64,000 bases of DNA from Diospyros lotus (lineage: Eukaryota; Streptophyta; Magnoliopsida; Ericales; Ebenaceae): positions 32,913,119 to 32,977,118 of the forward strand of contig NC_068350.1 in NCBI RefSeq assembly GCF_014633365.1. Direction: 5' to 3'. A program made the translations under genes and the position numbers. Shown piece by piece: positions 22,206 through 37,200 of this stretch; within the stretch, counting starts at the first letter, position 1, and every line of letters begins with the position of its first letter. The notes under the pieces are model-generated. The model saw nothing but the letters and a program-made list of their open reading frames with translations. It searched no databases and was not told the origin of the DNA.

Positions 22206-25200
22206 GTTCTACTCTCAATTCGCCCCTTTCTCTATCTTTGTAAACAATTATGTTACGAAAATGCATTGACTGCTGATAGGAAGTATACGTGATCCCTAAT
22301 TACCTTTATCATTTGAGAGACGATATCTAAATGGTATAGTTTGGTTATTGGAAGAATGTTTCAAATAGTATTCAACAATATGGCTCTTCATGAGGTAAAG
22401 CGATTCTGGCAATTAGGAAAATGGTTTGGTCATTGCAATTGTAATGTGATGGCCTCAACTAGAATCAACTTGGGAAAAGATCTAGATAACTCTAAATCGA
22501 CATGGATGTCCATATAATATTTGGCATTGATATTGAGTTATGTGCGATTATATTGGTTTCACGAGACATTGCATTATGATTAAGCTAGTACTTGTGTTAT
22601 ATGAAATATTGCGTGTCATTTCATTACATGAGAAGATTAATGATTGTAGTTTTTTTTTTTATTATGTTATTACAAAATCCTTATATTCTAGTTTTATATT
22701 AATTATTGCAAAACTTATTACTCGGTAATCTGTGGGCTCACCCATCATCTTTTTACTATTTTGGGTGACCAAGAGAATGAATAGATTTGGACTCTGGTCT
22801 GGTGCTGCAAACCAATACGTTGTGACTTATAAGATTTGTTTTTTCTGATTTTCTTATTTTATTATGCTTTGGACATTAATTGAATGCATTTGGTGTATTT
22901 TAATGGAGTTCATGGGCTATAAATGGTGATTAAATTTGAGTATTTTAATGGAAGTAAAATATATATTATTGACTGAATTAGGTTTCTGTGTTTCTTGAGC
23001 TAAGACTTGAGTTTCATGGTTGGTCTTGCCCTTAGTGTGTGCAACACAGAAATAGTGTGGTTAGGTTTTTATTTTTATTTTCCCAATTTTTGTTGGAGTC
23101 AAATCTTTTTTTGAAGTTCTGAGCAAACTACATGCCATACAAAGTTCTCTCTCTATCTCTATATATATTCAAATAAATAGTGAGCTATATTAGAGTAAAT
23201 TCATATGAGTGCCTCTTGTGATTTATGCCTAAATCACTAACCCAGAAGAGACATGGATGTTTGTTTGTTTTCCATCATGTGTCTGTAGGAAAATGCTTGT
23301 AGACTGCAACTATATTGAGTATCATCTTAAAAACTAGAGCTCATAACCCTTCTTTGCATGCTAACATTATAACATTGTATACAGAGAGAGGGGGAGGGAG
23401 TACCCTGCCTCCTCTTTGCTTTTATATTGGCGCCACATATCACCAACTAAAAACCATCTTCGAAGATATACATTCGGCATTATCTATTCAGGGTTATATA
23501 TTATGGGTGGGCATCCTGGTTGTCCAACTCAAATGACCAACATCTTATGGCACACTGATGGTTACTGTTTCTCCCAATTTTTTGGTAGTAGAGAAGCATG
23601 AGGCCATACTACCTAATAGGTTTTGTCTAAAGGTATTTCCATATTGTGTTTGATACTTATGTCTGACTATTACACATGTTCAGAGACATTTATGCTTTCA
23701 ATGAGTTCCTATTTTTTGTTTCTATGTATAAACTACTGAATAACATTATACTTTTGGGATATTCATATATCAGTTTTTTGTTTTTAAACATTGGATGTTG
23801 AAGAATAGTATGTTTTAGGAGTCCAGAAAAATCTTTGGAGAATCATTTGGATGATTTCCCAAATCTTAATAATGAATCCTCGTTCAGATGTACCCTAGGA
23901 CTAATTTATTTGAGAACAGTTAGTTAGCTGATATTTAACATGTAATTTCCTCCTTAGAGTTCCAAACTGATGCCAACAACATATTTTTTTTACTATGGTT
24001 GCTTACCTTTCTGTGTTTTTGGCTTCTTATGGTGACAAATTGATATAGTTGATTGGGCAAACACCAATGATATATCTCAACAAAGTTACAAATGGCTGTG
24101 TGGCAAATATTGCTGCAAAACTAGAATCTATGGAGCCTTTCCGAAGTGTCAAGGATAGGTAACTTTCTATTTGGGAAAAATGATGCTTTTCAAGTTTATG
24201 TCCTTCTAGGAGTATTTGATCTGTTTGCGACTGCTTTTTCTTTTGCTGTTTGATTCTAAAGAATCATCAGAGTATCTGGTTTATCTTCTTAGTTCGAGCT
24301 CTTACATAACTCACCTAGATGGTCACTCATCATTTGGCAATTAATGAATAACAGAATCACATACAATGTATGCAGTTTTTGCTATTTTGTGCCTGCTGGA
24401 TTTTGACTTTTTATGCACTTGATGTTTCAGAGTTGGTTATTGTATGATATCTGATGCAGAAGAAAGTGGGGCAATTTCTCCTGGGAAGGTTAGCATTGTT
24501 TTTCTATTTTTGATTTGCAAGAGTCAGGTTATATGCTCATCTCATGGGAACGATAGCATGATTTTCTGTTGCTCTAAATTACAGGAATGAATTGCATATG
24601 TCAGGTTAAAGGTTCATCAGTAAACTAATTACTTATTTTTTCTTCATAAATTAATGCTTGAATAAAAGCATGCATTCGGTAGTAACAAATATGTCTTAAT
24701 GTTTGTACAGAGCATATTAGTTGAACCGACTAGTGGAAATACAGGACTGGGTATTGCATTCGTTGCAGCAACTAAAGGGTACAAAACCATTCTCACCATG
24801 CCTGCATCCATTAATCTTGAAAGACGGCTCCTTCTGCGTGCACTTGGAGCAGAGATTGTTTTGACAGACCCAGAAAAAGGAGTAAAAGGAGCTGTTGATA
24901 AAGCTGAAGAAATTGTTCTGAGCACTCCAAATGCATATATGCTGAAACAGTTTGACAATATGGCAAATGCAAAGGTCATTGCTGTTTTTGCATTTCTATG
25001 CATTTTTATGCATCTTGCTTGTGAACAAATTTTGTTTGTGTTTTCTCAAAGTGCTTATTTCCATGAACACAGATCCACTTTGAAACCACGGGCCCAGAAA
25101 TATGGGAGGATACCAGGGGCAGTGTTGATGTCTTTATTGCAGGAATTGGAACTGGTGGTACCATCACTGGCAGCGGACGCTACTTGAAAATGATGAAAAA

Positions 25201-28200
25201 AGATATTAAGGTAATAACCATTCTTTCCGGGAGGGACACAATCCTTATACTTAATGGTATATTTCACAATCATGAATTATAGTTGGTATCATACAAGATG
25301 ATTTATGGTTATCTTTCATTGTTTTTTCCTCAAGGATTATAGTAATATGTTGCATTAAGACTTGGCATGTTGGCTACAATAGTGGACTATAGTTAATATT
25401 TACCGATCATCTTTATGTGGATTTATTGGAAATTATATTGAATGAATTGCAATGATTAAAGAGCATGTTGGTGATAGGCTTGATGCAAGCTAAACGTTAA
25501 GAAACTAATCTGTCTTGTTATTTGGCACTAGTCTGATTCCCTGGCTGTGCCATAGAGTCTTGTTTCAGAAACCTAGTTTATTGAACCATAAAAATGTAAG
25601 TACTAGTGCCATAATCAAGTTTTTGTTCCTTACACATCAAACAATAGGTTCTGATATAGCACCTGTAGCAAAGAAGGAGGGGGGAAGGCATGATTAACAA
25701 TATTTCAATATTCAATAATCCTTTCCTTAACCCTCTTAACATTCTCATTCTTGCACTAGAAATATTATCAAGACCATGAAATTAATGAAAACTTAAAACA
25801 GAAAATAAATCTTCAATTTGTCATCCACCACATGGAATATATATGCAAATCCCTTTGCTTAGCCTAGGGTTGTGCATAATTTGGTTCAAATCGTTGAACC
25901 AAACCGGACCAGTGAGTTTGATTTGGTTTGAGTTTTTTTTTACAAAATGGTTTACAGTTTGGTTTAGGTTTGTGAAACAAAAGACCATAAACCATAAACC
26001 ATATTATATTATATATTATACAAAATCTAAAATTCTAAACTAGTAAAGCAACACAGTGCAACATGTATAAATTCTGTTTAGTTTTGTGAACTGCTTAATT
26101 ATATTGTATTCTATTTTTTTGTTTCATTCGCAAGTGGATAGTTTCAGCTTTGATGGATAAGTATTAGAAGTTTGGTTGATGTTTTTCCCAAAAGAGTTTT
26201 AATCGTAGTGTAGTGGTTGTCTTGTAAGTGTATAAGTGTAATAGTTGCTGCAAACTGTAAAATATGTTTATATATATATAGCCATTATATTGTTTAAACC
26301 ATGGTTTTAACCAAAAAAAACTGCAATTTTATGGTTTGATTTTGTTTGGTTTCACCACTAAAATGGTTTGGTTTGGTTTGAATTTCTTCAAACCGTAATA
26401 TGTGGTTATATTATTTCAAAATTCTTCCAAAGCAACCCAAACCAGACTGTGCACACCCCTAACTTAGCCAATCCCCTTCAATTTCCTTTCTTCCTGCAGA
26501 TTAAGATTGTGAAACATTTCCACACCACTTGATGGTATAGTACAAACTTAATGGTTGATAACCTCTGTATTTAATAATGAGTCCTGAAACCTTCATGCAC
26601 TAGTACTCTCTCTCTCCCCCTCCCTCCCTCCCTTTGTGTTGCATTTTTGTGTTTGGAATGGGTAACCTGAGCAAGGTAGGTGTATTCGGACCTACATTTT
26701 AGAAGTCAAGGTCTATATTGCTATGGTTCCAATCTAGATACACTTACGTAAATAATGTGAAGAATTTGATAATAGAAAATTTTGAAGAAATGGACACTAA
26801 ATATTCATGGATGTTTAGAACTATTTCCTCATGTTAATTCTTGTTGCATGAATAACTTGGCGTTTCTCTTATTTTGGGTAGGTGACTTTTCTCTCTCTTT
26901 CCCTTTATTTGTACTAGAGGTGATAGGCACACACCGTGCTACAATATGTCTATGGTGTTGCCTTTTTCAAGTTTTCCTTTTTTTTTCATCATTCTTCTTC
27001 TCCCTGTATACTTGTATATCAAAGAATTTGTAGGGCAACAGTGGAATTGGTTTAAGTTAAGGTAATTGGGCAACTATGGCTGGTATATATATTACTCAAG
27101 ACAAAGGTGTCAAAAAGAGTGTATGTAAAATTTATTTTTAGGATCACCCTAGCAAAGCCTTCAAAAATGGGAAACACTAACAGGTGTTGTCCCTTTATAT
27201 TCATTTTTTATCTTACTGAAATGCCTTATCCTAGCCATAATAATATAATTTGCTTGGTGTGATGGTCAAGAAGATTTATTGTAGCTTCGTAGGTAACAGT
27301 AAAATTTAATTTAATTGAATGGGCTTTGGTTTGTAGCAAGCTAACAAAATTGGTTTGAGTCTTAGCTCAGGTTTGAACTAATATGAGCATGATATGTTAT
27401 GTCTCTGAATTGCCTTTCTATTTCCTTTTACTTGAAAAGCCTAACATTTTTGTGAGATTTATTTCCTTCCCTGTATTTAGACATGTATAGAATGTGTTTA
27501 TAGTTAACTAGTTATTAGCTAATAATTAGGGTAATTAGTCTCCATGATTTAGGCTGTAATTATCTCCATGATTAGTGAACAGATTTGGTCCCTAGAGTAG
27601 GGAACTCGAACTCAAGTCGAGTTTAGATCAAAGAACTCGCTTACTTTGATTCAATAGATAGGAAACCTATTTATACAAGATTCTATTGCTATCTAATCCT
27701 ATAAATTAGGAGCTAATATACAACAGAAAATAAGATAAGAATATTTCTATCTTCTCCTATTATTTTTCCTAAATTTTAGGAACTTATCTAGCTGCTTCTT
27801 TATCTTCTTTCTTTTGAACTGCTGGTGGCTTATCTACTGAATCAGCCTCTTTATCTTGCTTCCCGTGACTTCTTCATGGGCTATGACTCTGTCCAAGTAG
27901 TAGTGGGATCCCAATGACTTTCTTCCACTTGAGATGCAGTACTGGTGTGATAAAAGGCTGTTTCATTAAATATTACATCACAAGAAACAAAGAATTTTTG
28001 TGATGTGGGACAATAACATTTATATCTCTTTTGGGTAGGAGAGTAACCAATGAAAATACACTTGAATGACTTTGGTTCTAGTTTGTGACGGTTTGGGCTG
28101 GTTTGATAGACATAGGCTACACATCCAAACACCTTTGGGGTAAGAGTATTGAGAATCCGAACATAAGGAAATGTAGTCATCAGGTTGTTCAAGGGTGTTT

Positions 28201-31200
28201 GGTATTTCAGAACTTTGGTTGGGAGCCTATTAATCAAGTAAGTAGCTGTTAGAATTGCCTCCCCCCAATACCTATTAGGAGTAGAACTTGTGAACATCAA
28301 GGATCTAGCCACTTCAAGTAAATGGCGGTTTTTTCTTTCAGCTACCCCATTTTGTTGGGGAGTGTAGGGGGATGTTCTTTGATGAAATATTCCATTTGTA
28401 GTGAGATATTGGGTAAATGGGTAAGAGAAGTATTCTCGGCCATTATCAGTCCTAAGGATGCAAATAGAGGACTGAAAGACATTTAGAACAAGCTTATGGA
28501 AATTCTGAAAAATTGCACATACCTCAGATTTTTCTTTCATTAGATATACCCAACATACCCTTGTGTGATCATCAATGAATGTCACAAACCATCTGGTACC
28601 ATTCAAGTTTGAAACCCTAGCTGGACCCCATATATCACTATGGATCAAATGAAATGGTTTGGAAGGATTATATGCCTTTTGAGAATAGGAACTGTGAGTT
28701 TGTTTGGCAAGAATGCAATGGTCACATTTGAGCTCCAAATTAGCTTTATTGATGAATAAATTGGGAAACAAATGTTTCAAATACTGAAAACTAGGATGAC
28801 CAAGACGTTTATGCCATAACAAAATTTCTGAATTCACACTAACCGAAAAAGAAAAACTACGAGTCAACTGACTAAGAAAAGCCTTGTTGTCCAATACCCA
28901 ATAAAGCCTATCCTTCTCCTCAGCACTGCCAATCATCTTTCCCGTGGACCGATCCTGAAAAATACAATGTGAGGAAGAGAATGTCATGGTGCAATTTAGG
29001 TCATTAGTGAGTTTACTCATAGATAACAAGCTACACTTCAAATTTGGCACATATAAGACAGATTCAAGAACTAAACCAGCCACACATACTTTCCCTTTTC
29101 CTTTAACTGAAGATATTGTTCCATCTGCCATTAACACAGTTAGATCCCTATTTTCCAACTGAAAATTTTCAAACATAGCCATGGAACCGGTCATATGATC
29201 GGATGCTCCTGTATCCACAACCCAACTGCTGTTGCTTATCCTCCTAGTAGTTAAGGAAAAAACTGTGTTACCTCTTTGGGTGAAAGATGGTGCTGGAGTT
29301 GTTGCTGCTGGTCCATCTAATTCCTTTTGAATATGTGCTCCATTCAGTAATTTCTGCAAGAAATCTACTTGATCTGCTGTTAGATTCAATCCCATACCTC
29401 TTTCGTTGTTGGGAGGACTTGCAGTTGCAGGCATACTTGTAGCTGTATAGGCTGGTCTTTCCCTCTCCTTCTCCTTCTTGTTTCTTGGTTGCCATTTTGG
29501 TGGCTTCCCATGGAGTTTCCAGCAGTTGTTTTTTGTGTGGTAGGACTTATTACAGTGTTCACACCACTGTTTAGCCTTCAGATTTTCTTCTTTTCTTGTT
29601 GCAGCAAGGGTAGATCCAGAGTTGGGTTCTGCTAAAACAAGCATGACTCTCCTTCTGCTCTCCTCACGTCTAACTTCCGCGAATGCTTCTCTAAGTGTTG
29701 GTAGAGGCTTGATGCCTAAGAGGCGTCCTCGAACCTTATCCAAGTCTGAATTGAGGCCTTGAAGAAAGTCGAAAACTCGCTCCTTCTCCTGCATCTTGTT
29801 ATATTTCTGGCTGTCACTTGAGCATTCCCACTTCGGGTCATAGTACAAATCCATTTCTTGCCATAGCTCTACTAGATTGTTGTAATATTCAGTAACCGAG
29901 AGTCCACCTTGTTTTGTAGTCCGAATGGCTGCTCTAATCTCGAAACATTGAGCAGTATTCTCAAGGTCGGAATATAGCTCATGGACTGCACTCCATACTT
30001 CTTTTGCAGTTTTATAAAACAGATAGGTTCGGCCTATCTTTGCTTTCATCGAGTTGATTAGCCATGCCATGAGAATAGAGTTTTCTACTTCCCATCGCTG
30101 GTAATCCTCGGACTCTTCTTGAGGTGTTGGGATGGTTCCAGAAAGATAGCCGAATTTTCCTTTGCTCTTAATCACCAAAGCCACGGACTGAGACCATTCC
30201 CGAAAATTTCTGCCATTTAACTTGTGCTGTGTGATTTGCAGAGGTTGGCTATCCATGGAGAAGGTGCTGGTGGGCTGCATGCTAGACTGCTGAGATGCTG
30301 ATCCGAGGGAAGACTTCTCAGTCGCTGGAATGGCTGTTGGATTAGGGCTAGCTGTCTTGATCAAGATGCTCAGCTATAAAGATCGAGCTCTGATACCATG
30401 AACAGATTTGGTCCCTAGAGTAGGGAACTTGAACTCAAGTCAAGTTTAGATAAAAAAACTCGCTTACTTTGATTCAATAGATAGGAAACCTATTTATACA
30501 AGATTCTATTGCTATCTAATCCTATAAATTAGGAGCTAATATACAACAGAAAATAAGATGAGAATATTTCTATCTTCTCCTATTATTTTTTCCTAAATTT
30601 TAGGAACTTATCTAGCTACTTCTTTATCTTCTTTCTTTTGAACTGCTGGTGGCTTATCTACTGAATCAGCCTCTTTATCTTGCTTCCCGTGACTTCTTCA
30701 TGGGCTATGACTCTCTCCAACAATTAGATCCATTATTTAGGACTTACTGTAATGAGCCTATAAATAACATAATTGAGGGACTAATCTCTCAAGTTCTCTC
30801 TCCTAATCACTCTCACATGGTATTAGAGTCTGTATTGAGAAAACCCTAAAAATCCCCCGCTGTCTCTATTTTGGCAGATCTCACACCCTAATCTTTCTCT
30901 CTACCCACAACTAGTTGAGCCTATTGGCACTTTTTCCAGTGTTTTTTTTCCAGAAAACCAATCACACTATCATCCTCGAACACTTCAAATCGGCCAACCC
31001 CCAGTGTCGCGCAGCCATTGATGAAGAAACGCGCCCCCACGTGCCACCGCACACAATCTACTTCTGCCTCCACGTGCCAACTTGTGTAGGCGCGTCCGTT
31101 GTCGTCTTGCCTTCAACCACTCCAGATCAGACCTCCAGCACCCCCTAAGTCCATTTCCTTTGTCAAAACCCTTGCCATGTCTGGCCTTAGTGACACCATT

Positions 31201-34200
31201 TTTGCCTCTAGTGCTCTCATTTTAGCATCTGACACCTCTGCTGCTGCTCAAACCTTTGTTGTCTCCAATCTCAAGACACCTAACACCACCACTATCAAGT
31301 TGATAGGGTCTGCCAACTATCTCTCATGGGCATCCTCTATCAAAATGTGGTTCAAAGGACAAGGCCAAGCCAATCATCTTACCACAAAGGCTGAAAGTGT
31401 GCCAGTAGCAAACCGGGCTAGATGGGAATAAGTTGATGCCTAGTTATGCAGTATCCTATGGCAATCCATTGATCCATCAATCTTACAACTCTTTCACCCC
31501 TTTGAAACTTGTGCTAACGTATGGAAAGAAGTTGAAGAGTGCTATACTAATGCTATCCAATGCTTGTATATTGTGGTCTCTAATATCAAGAATCTCAAGT
31601 AAGAGACATCCATGGAATCTTATATTGGGTAGGTTCGAGCACTCATGTAGGAATTTGATGCTCTTCTCCCTCTTACTACTATCCGCACTTAACAGATTGC
31701 ACAAAGAGAGAAATTTTTCATGGTTATTGCTCTCTCTGGACTTAAACCTAAATTTGACGCTATCAGACATCAAATCCTGACTAGCTCCACTAATCCTACC
31801 ATGAAGGATTCCTTCAAAAGGTTGTTGAATATGATAGGTGCACACGATGTGTCCTCTTCATCTATTGTTGTTCCTCCATTTGAATCTTCGGTTCTTGTAT
31901 CTCAGGCCTCCAACTTAGGAGGAAACAAGGGACGTAACAATAGTTGTCCATGTCCACAGTGCACTTTGTGTAAGAAAATGCGTCATTTTGAGGAAAAATG
32001 GTGGAAGAAACATGGTCGCCCAGCTGGTCCACCTATATCATCTACCAGTACTACTAATGTGTTTTAGAGTGATCCTAGTCCCACCCTATCTCCACCGAGT
32101 TCACAGTTGATACCTATATCTGTAGTCGAGTATGATGCTTTCTTGAAATTCTAGGCCGCACAATAGTCTTACTGTGGTAACCCCATTGCTTGCATTGCTA
32201 AAGGTCTATCTCTTAGTCCTTGGATTATAGATTTTGGTGCCACTGACCATATGTGTGGTAATAAACTTCTTTTCTCCTTACTTACCTATTTTGATACTTT
32301 GCCCACTATTACCCTTGCTAATGGCACCAAAATTGTAGTTAAAAGGATAGGCTAAACTACACCCATCTCATCTTTATCTTTAAATTATGTTTTATATGTT
32401 CTTGGTAGTCCTTTTAATTTAATTTCAATTAGCCAGCTCACTAAAACCCTTAATTGCTCAGTCACCTTCACTCCTACCTATGTTTGTGTACAGGATCGGG
32501 GTATGGGCCAGACAATTAGCGTCGAGCATGAGTCACAGGGTCACTACCATCTAGCTATGCCTAGTTCACCAGTAGCCTACACCAATATCACCTCTCTTGA
32601 ACTCCTCCATCGTCACCTTGGTCACCCGAGTCTCTCTAAATTCAATAAATTTGTTCCAAGTTTATCCTCTTTATCTATTTTAGATTGTGAGTCCTATCAA
32701 CGTGGAAAACACACTTGTAGTCATTTTCCCCATAGAGTCCCCAATTGAATTGAGTCCCTTCTCTCTTATTCACACAGATGTCTGGGGTCCTAGCCATGTT
32801 ACTTCTATTCTTACTTTGTTACCTTTATTGATGACTATTCTCATTGTACTTGGCTCTTCTTATTGAAAAGTCATTCAGAGTTGTTTTCCATATTTCAAAC
32901 ATTTTGTGCTGAAATAAAGACTCAGTTTGGCAGAACTATTTGTGCCTTGTGTAGTGATAATGCTCCAGAATATTTCTCATATCAATTTACAACATTTATG
33001 GCTACTCAAGGCATTTTACACCAGTCTTCTTGTCCATATACTCCACAACATAATGGAGTAGCTAAAAGGAAAATTTGTCATTTAATTGAGACTGTCTGAA
33101 CTCTATCATAATCATTGCATGCCAATTTTCCTTCTCAATTTTGGGGTGACATAGTTCTTACTGCCTATTGTCGCGACCCTAGGGTTTAGCTAGGGTCTAG
33201 GAAGGAAATGGGAAGAATTTGGGAGAGGAACAGAGAAGAAATTGGAGGGAGATATATAGCAGAAATTAAGAGAAAGGGAGGGAAATAAGGAAGAACTAGA
33301 GAGAGAAAGTAATGAGGGAAATATGAATTCACTAAATCATTCCAACATACATTTCTCTATATGTTATGGCTTATTTATAGGCTGTTCAAGTAATAGAATA
33401 TTGTAGAATAGCACCCATGTGCACTTTAACAGAATGAATAGCATCTCCTAACCAACAATTGTAACTAATGGCAGCATTGCCCCTCTAATTCCTCTTGGGT
33501 CATGACAATTTCCCCTCCTTGAAAGGTTTCTTGTCCCCAAGAAACTTATTACCATTGAACCGTTGTTATTCATCCGGTGCCCATCTTCACCAACTGATTT
33601 CTTCTTCGCCTTTTCTTGTTCTCCTTTCGTATTACCCTTTTCTTTTGATTTCTCTTTCCTTCTTCCTTAATAGAACTACGACTAGCGGCAACCGAGATGC
33701 AGCTGATTGATTGCACCTTCAACAATTCCGAGTCTCACTGCAAAGAGCTGCCATAATCACACTTGAATCGCTGCTATCCATTTCCACAGCCGAGTTTCCA
33801 GCCACGAGGCTACCACCTGCTTCGTCTTCAGCTTTTGGATTGCCTGAATTGCCTAGCCTTGTTTCGCTCTAGGCAACTGATCTGTAATCGACAGCCTTCC
33901 TTACTCCTAGAATCTTAGTTCCATGCTCGCCCAGACCTATTCCCCCTTCTATGTTGGTCGATTCTGCTGCAACCCATAAAATGTGCCAGAATCAAGTCAG
34001 AATTTGCCTAGAACTCACCTTTCGCTCAACTTCCAAATCTGAGTTGAGAATCACAATTGAAATCGAGGCAATTGAGAATTGCTGCTTGCAGAATTCTCCT
34101 CTGGACCGTTTCCGATGGTGCCTGCCTTCACAACTCGATCACAGGCAGTGACCTAGATTTGCTTTGGATAATAGCCGAAGTCACATGTAGTGGCCGCGCC

Positions 34201-37200
34201 TTCCTTCTTGCCTCGCTCAAGGCTATGATGCTTCCTATTCTCCTGAATCAACACCTCTGATCTGCAATTGAATTGTCGATTATCGAAATTGCTTGCAACT
34301 AATCGCTATCTACCCATGGTCCAGTGGATTCAATGATCGCCCAGGCCGGTGCCTTCTTCTCCACCCAATCACCGACCTCTAGTTGTCGAAATTCACCTGA
34401 ATTCCGTGCCTCAATTAATTGGATCGGCTCTGCCTCAATACGTTTCTGCTGGAATCTAGTTAGAAATAACCTGGAACTTGCCTCCCTCAGCTTCCAGAGA
34501 ACCAAGCAGATCCACTTCGCTAGGATCACTTCTGATCAGCAATTCGCTGATGTTCCACAATCACACAAGAGATTGTTTCTTGCCTTCGCCTTCCTCAAAA
34601 TCCAAATTCAGCAGTACTAAGCTCGCCTCAATCAACTGCACATGACCGCGTATGTTCACAGTCACCGTCGGAATCGCCTTCCAAGTTTCGAACACAATTT
34701 ACTAGAATTCATAGTCGGAATCAACTCCGAACTCCGCCTTCAAGATCCATTTTCGATCCCAAAACCCGCTGCGCCACTCTGATAACAACGTTTCTGCTGT
34801 GCCAATACTTTCGGAACTTGATTGAATCGATTCGGCCTCCAATTTCAAGACATATCAGATTACGGAACCAGCTCCGCCTACGCAATTCAAATCTGAGACG
34901 AAATTTACAACCACAAGACTACCTTACTTCTCGACTGAATCAAGTCAGAGATAACCTGGCCACAATTCACCGGAATTCCACCAACCTCTGTTTAGTCAAA
35001 TTTGATAGATTCACCTCAAGCTCCATTGCAAATGCCAACGTTCTGCTATTATGAACTTAATCGCCGCTTCGTCTCCAATTCCGAGCCCGAAGTGCTTTGC
35101 TCTGATTAATTTTCCAGTCACCAGAATTGCAACCAGGACTGTTGGAAATTAATCCGCCCTAAGTGTCGAAAATCATTGCTTCGATCAATTCCGCAATCTA
35201 TTGTTTGAATTTGCTATGGAATCGCCTTGGTCAATTGCTACAACTTCCGATTCACAACCAAGAATTGTCGGCTCTGATACCAAATGTCACGACTCTAGGG
35301 TTTAGGAAGGAAATGGGAAGAATTTGGGAGAGGAACGAAGAAGAAATTGGAGGGAGATATATAATAGAAATTAAGAGAAAGGGAGGGAAATAAGGAAGAA
35401 CTAGAGAGAGAAAGTAAGGAGGGAAATATGAATTCACTAAATCATTCCAACATACATTTCTCTACATGCTATGGCCTATTTATAGGCTGTTCAAGTAATA
35501 GAATATTGTAGAACAACACCCATATGCACTTTAACAGAATGAATAGCATCTCCTAACCAACAATTGTAACTAATGGCAGCATTGCCCCTCTAATTCCTCT
35601 TGGGTCATGACACCTATTACCTTATTAATCGCATGCCCTCTTTCGTTCTGCAGGATCAAATCCCTCATAGTATTTTGTTTCCTACTCAGCCACTTTATTT
35701 CCTTTCTCTTTGTGCCTTTGGTTGTGTTTGTTTTGTGCATTGTCTTAACTCCTAGATGGGACAAGCTCACTGCTAAGGCTCTTAAATGTATTTTATTGGG
35801 CTATTCCCGATTACAAAAGGGCTACAAATGTTATTCTCTTGAGTTAAATAGATACATCATGTCTATTGATGTCATTTTCTTTTAATAACAATCCTTCTTT
35901 CCAATTGCTCAGCTTGACTCGCAAAGCATTGATCAGGTTTTACCCATTCCCTTTTATTCTCCTTCCTTGCCTTTAGAGGATTTGCTATCTCTTCTCCTAC
36001 AGATCCTCCTCTTCTCACTTACCATCGTCATCCTCGTCCTGTTACCAGAGCTAGCCAACCCATGCAGACTCACTCTCTCCGGCTGACGTCCCTCATACCA
36101 CGAATCTGGATCCAGATAGTCTCCCTATTGCCTAACACAAAGGTAAATGGTTTACTCACAATCCTTACCCCATTTATCATTTTTTGAAATATGACTGCCT
36201 ATCACCTACCTATTGTGCCTTTGTTTTGAGTCTTTCTTCTGTCCCTATTCCTAAAGATACAAGTGAAGCTTTATCTCATCCTGGTTAGTGCTAGGCCATA
36301 CTTGATGAGATGGAAGCCTTGCACTCTAATGCAACGTGGGACCTAGTTCCTCTCCCGCAAGGAAAGACCATAGTTAGTTGTTGATGGATTTTTACTCCCA
36401 AGATTGGCCCTGATGGAACCATTGATCATCTCAAAGTGTGTTTGGTCGCTAAAGGGTATACTTAGATCTACGGGCTGGATTACAATGGTACTTTCTCTCG
36501 AGTGGACAAGATGGTCTTTGTTCGTCTATTCCTTTCTTTGGTTGTTATGCATCATTGGTCACTCCATCAACTTGATATTAAAAATGTGTTCTTCATGGTG
36601 ACATGTAGAAAGAAGTGTACATAGAGCAACCACCTGGGTTTCTTGCTCAAAGGAGTCTGGGTTAGTTTGCAAACTCCGTAAATCTTTCTATGGATTGAAA
36701 CAATCTCTACGAGCGTGGTTTGGTTGGTTAGTACTGTGGTTCAGACATTTGGAATGACCCGGAGTGAAGTCGATCACTCTGTCTTTTATCGATACTCACC
36801 ATCACAACAATGCATCTACCTCGTGGTTTATGTAGATGGCGTTGTCATTACTGGGAGTGATCAGGTAGGCATACAGTAGGTAAAGGAACACCTATTCAAA
36901 CATTTTCAGACGAAAGATATACGGTAGCTCAGATATTTCTTGGTTATTGAGGTGGCTTAGTCAAGAGATGGTGTTTCTATATCACAGAGAAAGTACGGAT
37001 TGGATATCTTGGAAGAAACTGGTCTATTAGATTCCAAGCAAGTTGACACTCCAATGGACCCTAATACCAAACTTCTACTAGGTCAGGGGGAGCCATTGTC
37101 AAACCCTAGGAGATATCAGAGACTGATGGGAAAGTTGAATTACCTCACAGTAACACGACCGGACATCTCTTTCACTATGAGTGTATTTAGTCAATTTCTC

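Larger units (their letters stand above)
27576..30722 (-). mobile_element. Copia element B, minus strand, lacking reverse transcriptase, inside the 5' LTR of A
   Basis: The ends are TGAACAGATT on the left and TCTCCAACA on the right (TGTTGGAGAG...TCTGTTCA on minus). The 5-bp duplication ATTAG is at 27571-27575 and 30723-30727. The 5' LTR is 30399-30722 and the 3' LTR is 27576 to about 27896. They differ at about eight positions plus one indel. The primer-binding site TGGTATCAGAGC lies next to the 5' LTR on minus. One uninterrupted 827-codon frame covers gag to integrase, and then the sequence passes directly into the 3' LTR. RT, RNase H and the first bases of the 3' LTR (TG to AC) are gone, which points to an internal deletion. 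Confidence 0.9.
33169..35612 (-). mobile_element. Non-coding LTR retrotransposon D (LARD/TRIM-like), 2,444 bp, inside copia A integrase
   Basis: Direct repeats at 33169-33507 (339 bp) and 35285-35612 (328 bp) start TGTCGCGACC/TGTCACGACT and end GGGTCATGACA. The target duplication CCTAT is at 33164-33168 and 35613-35617. On minus, the LTR is followed after two bases by TGGTATCAGAGCC (primer-binding site, 35270-35282). A polypurine tract (CAAGGAGGGGAAAT) lies at the other end. The 1.78-kb interior has no gag or pol similarity, only recurrent 'gaatt', 'ccgaa' and 'tcaattgc' sequence. It must be mobilised in trans. Confidence 0.85.

Noticed and set aside
24644..25003. 119-codon frame opposite CS26 exon 4
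   Set aside because: Antisense shadow of a conserved exon.
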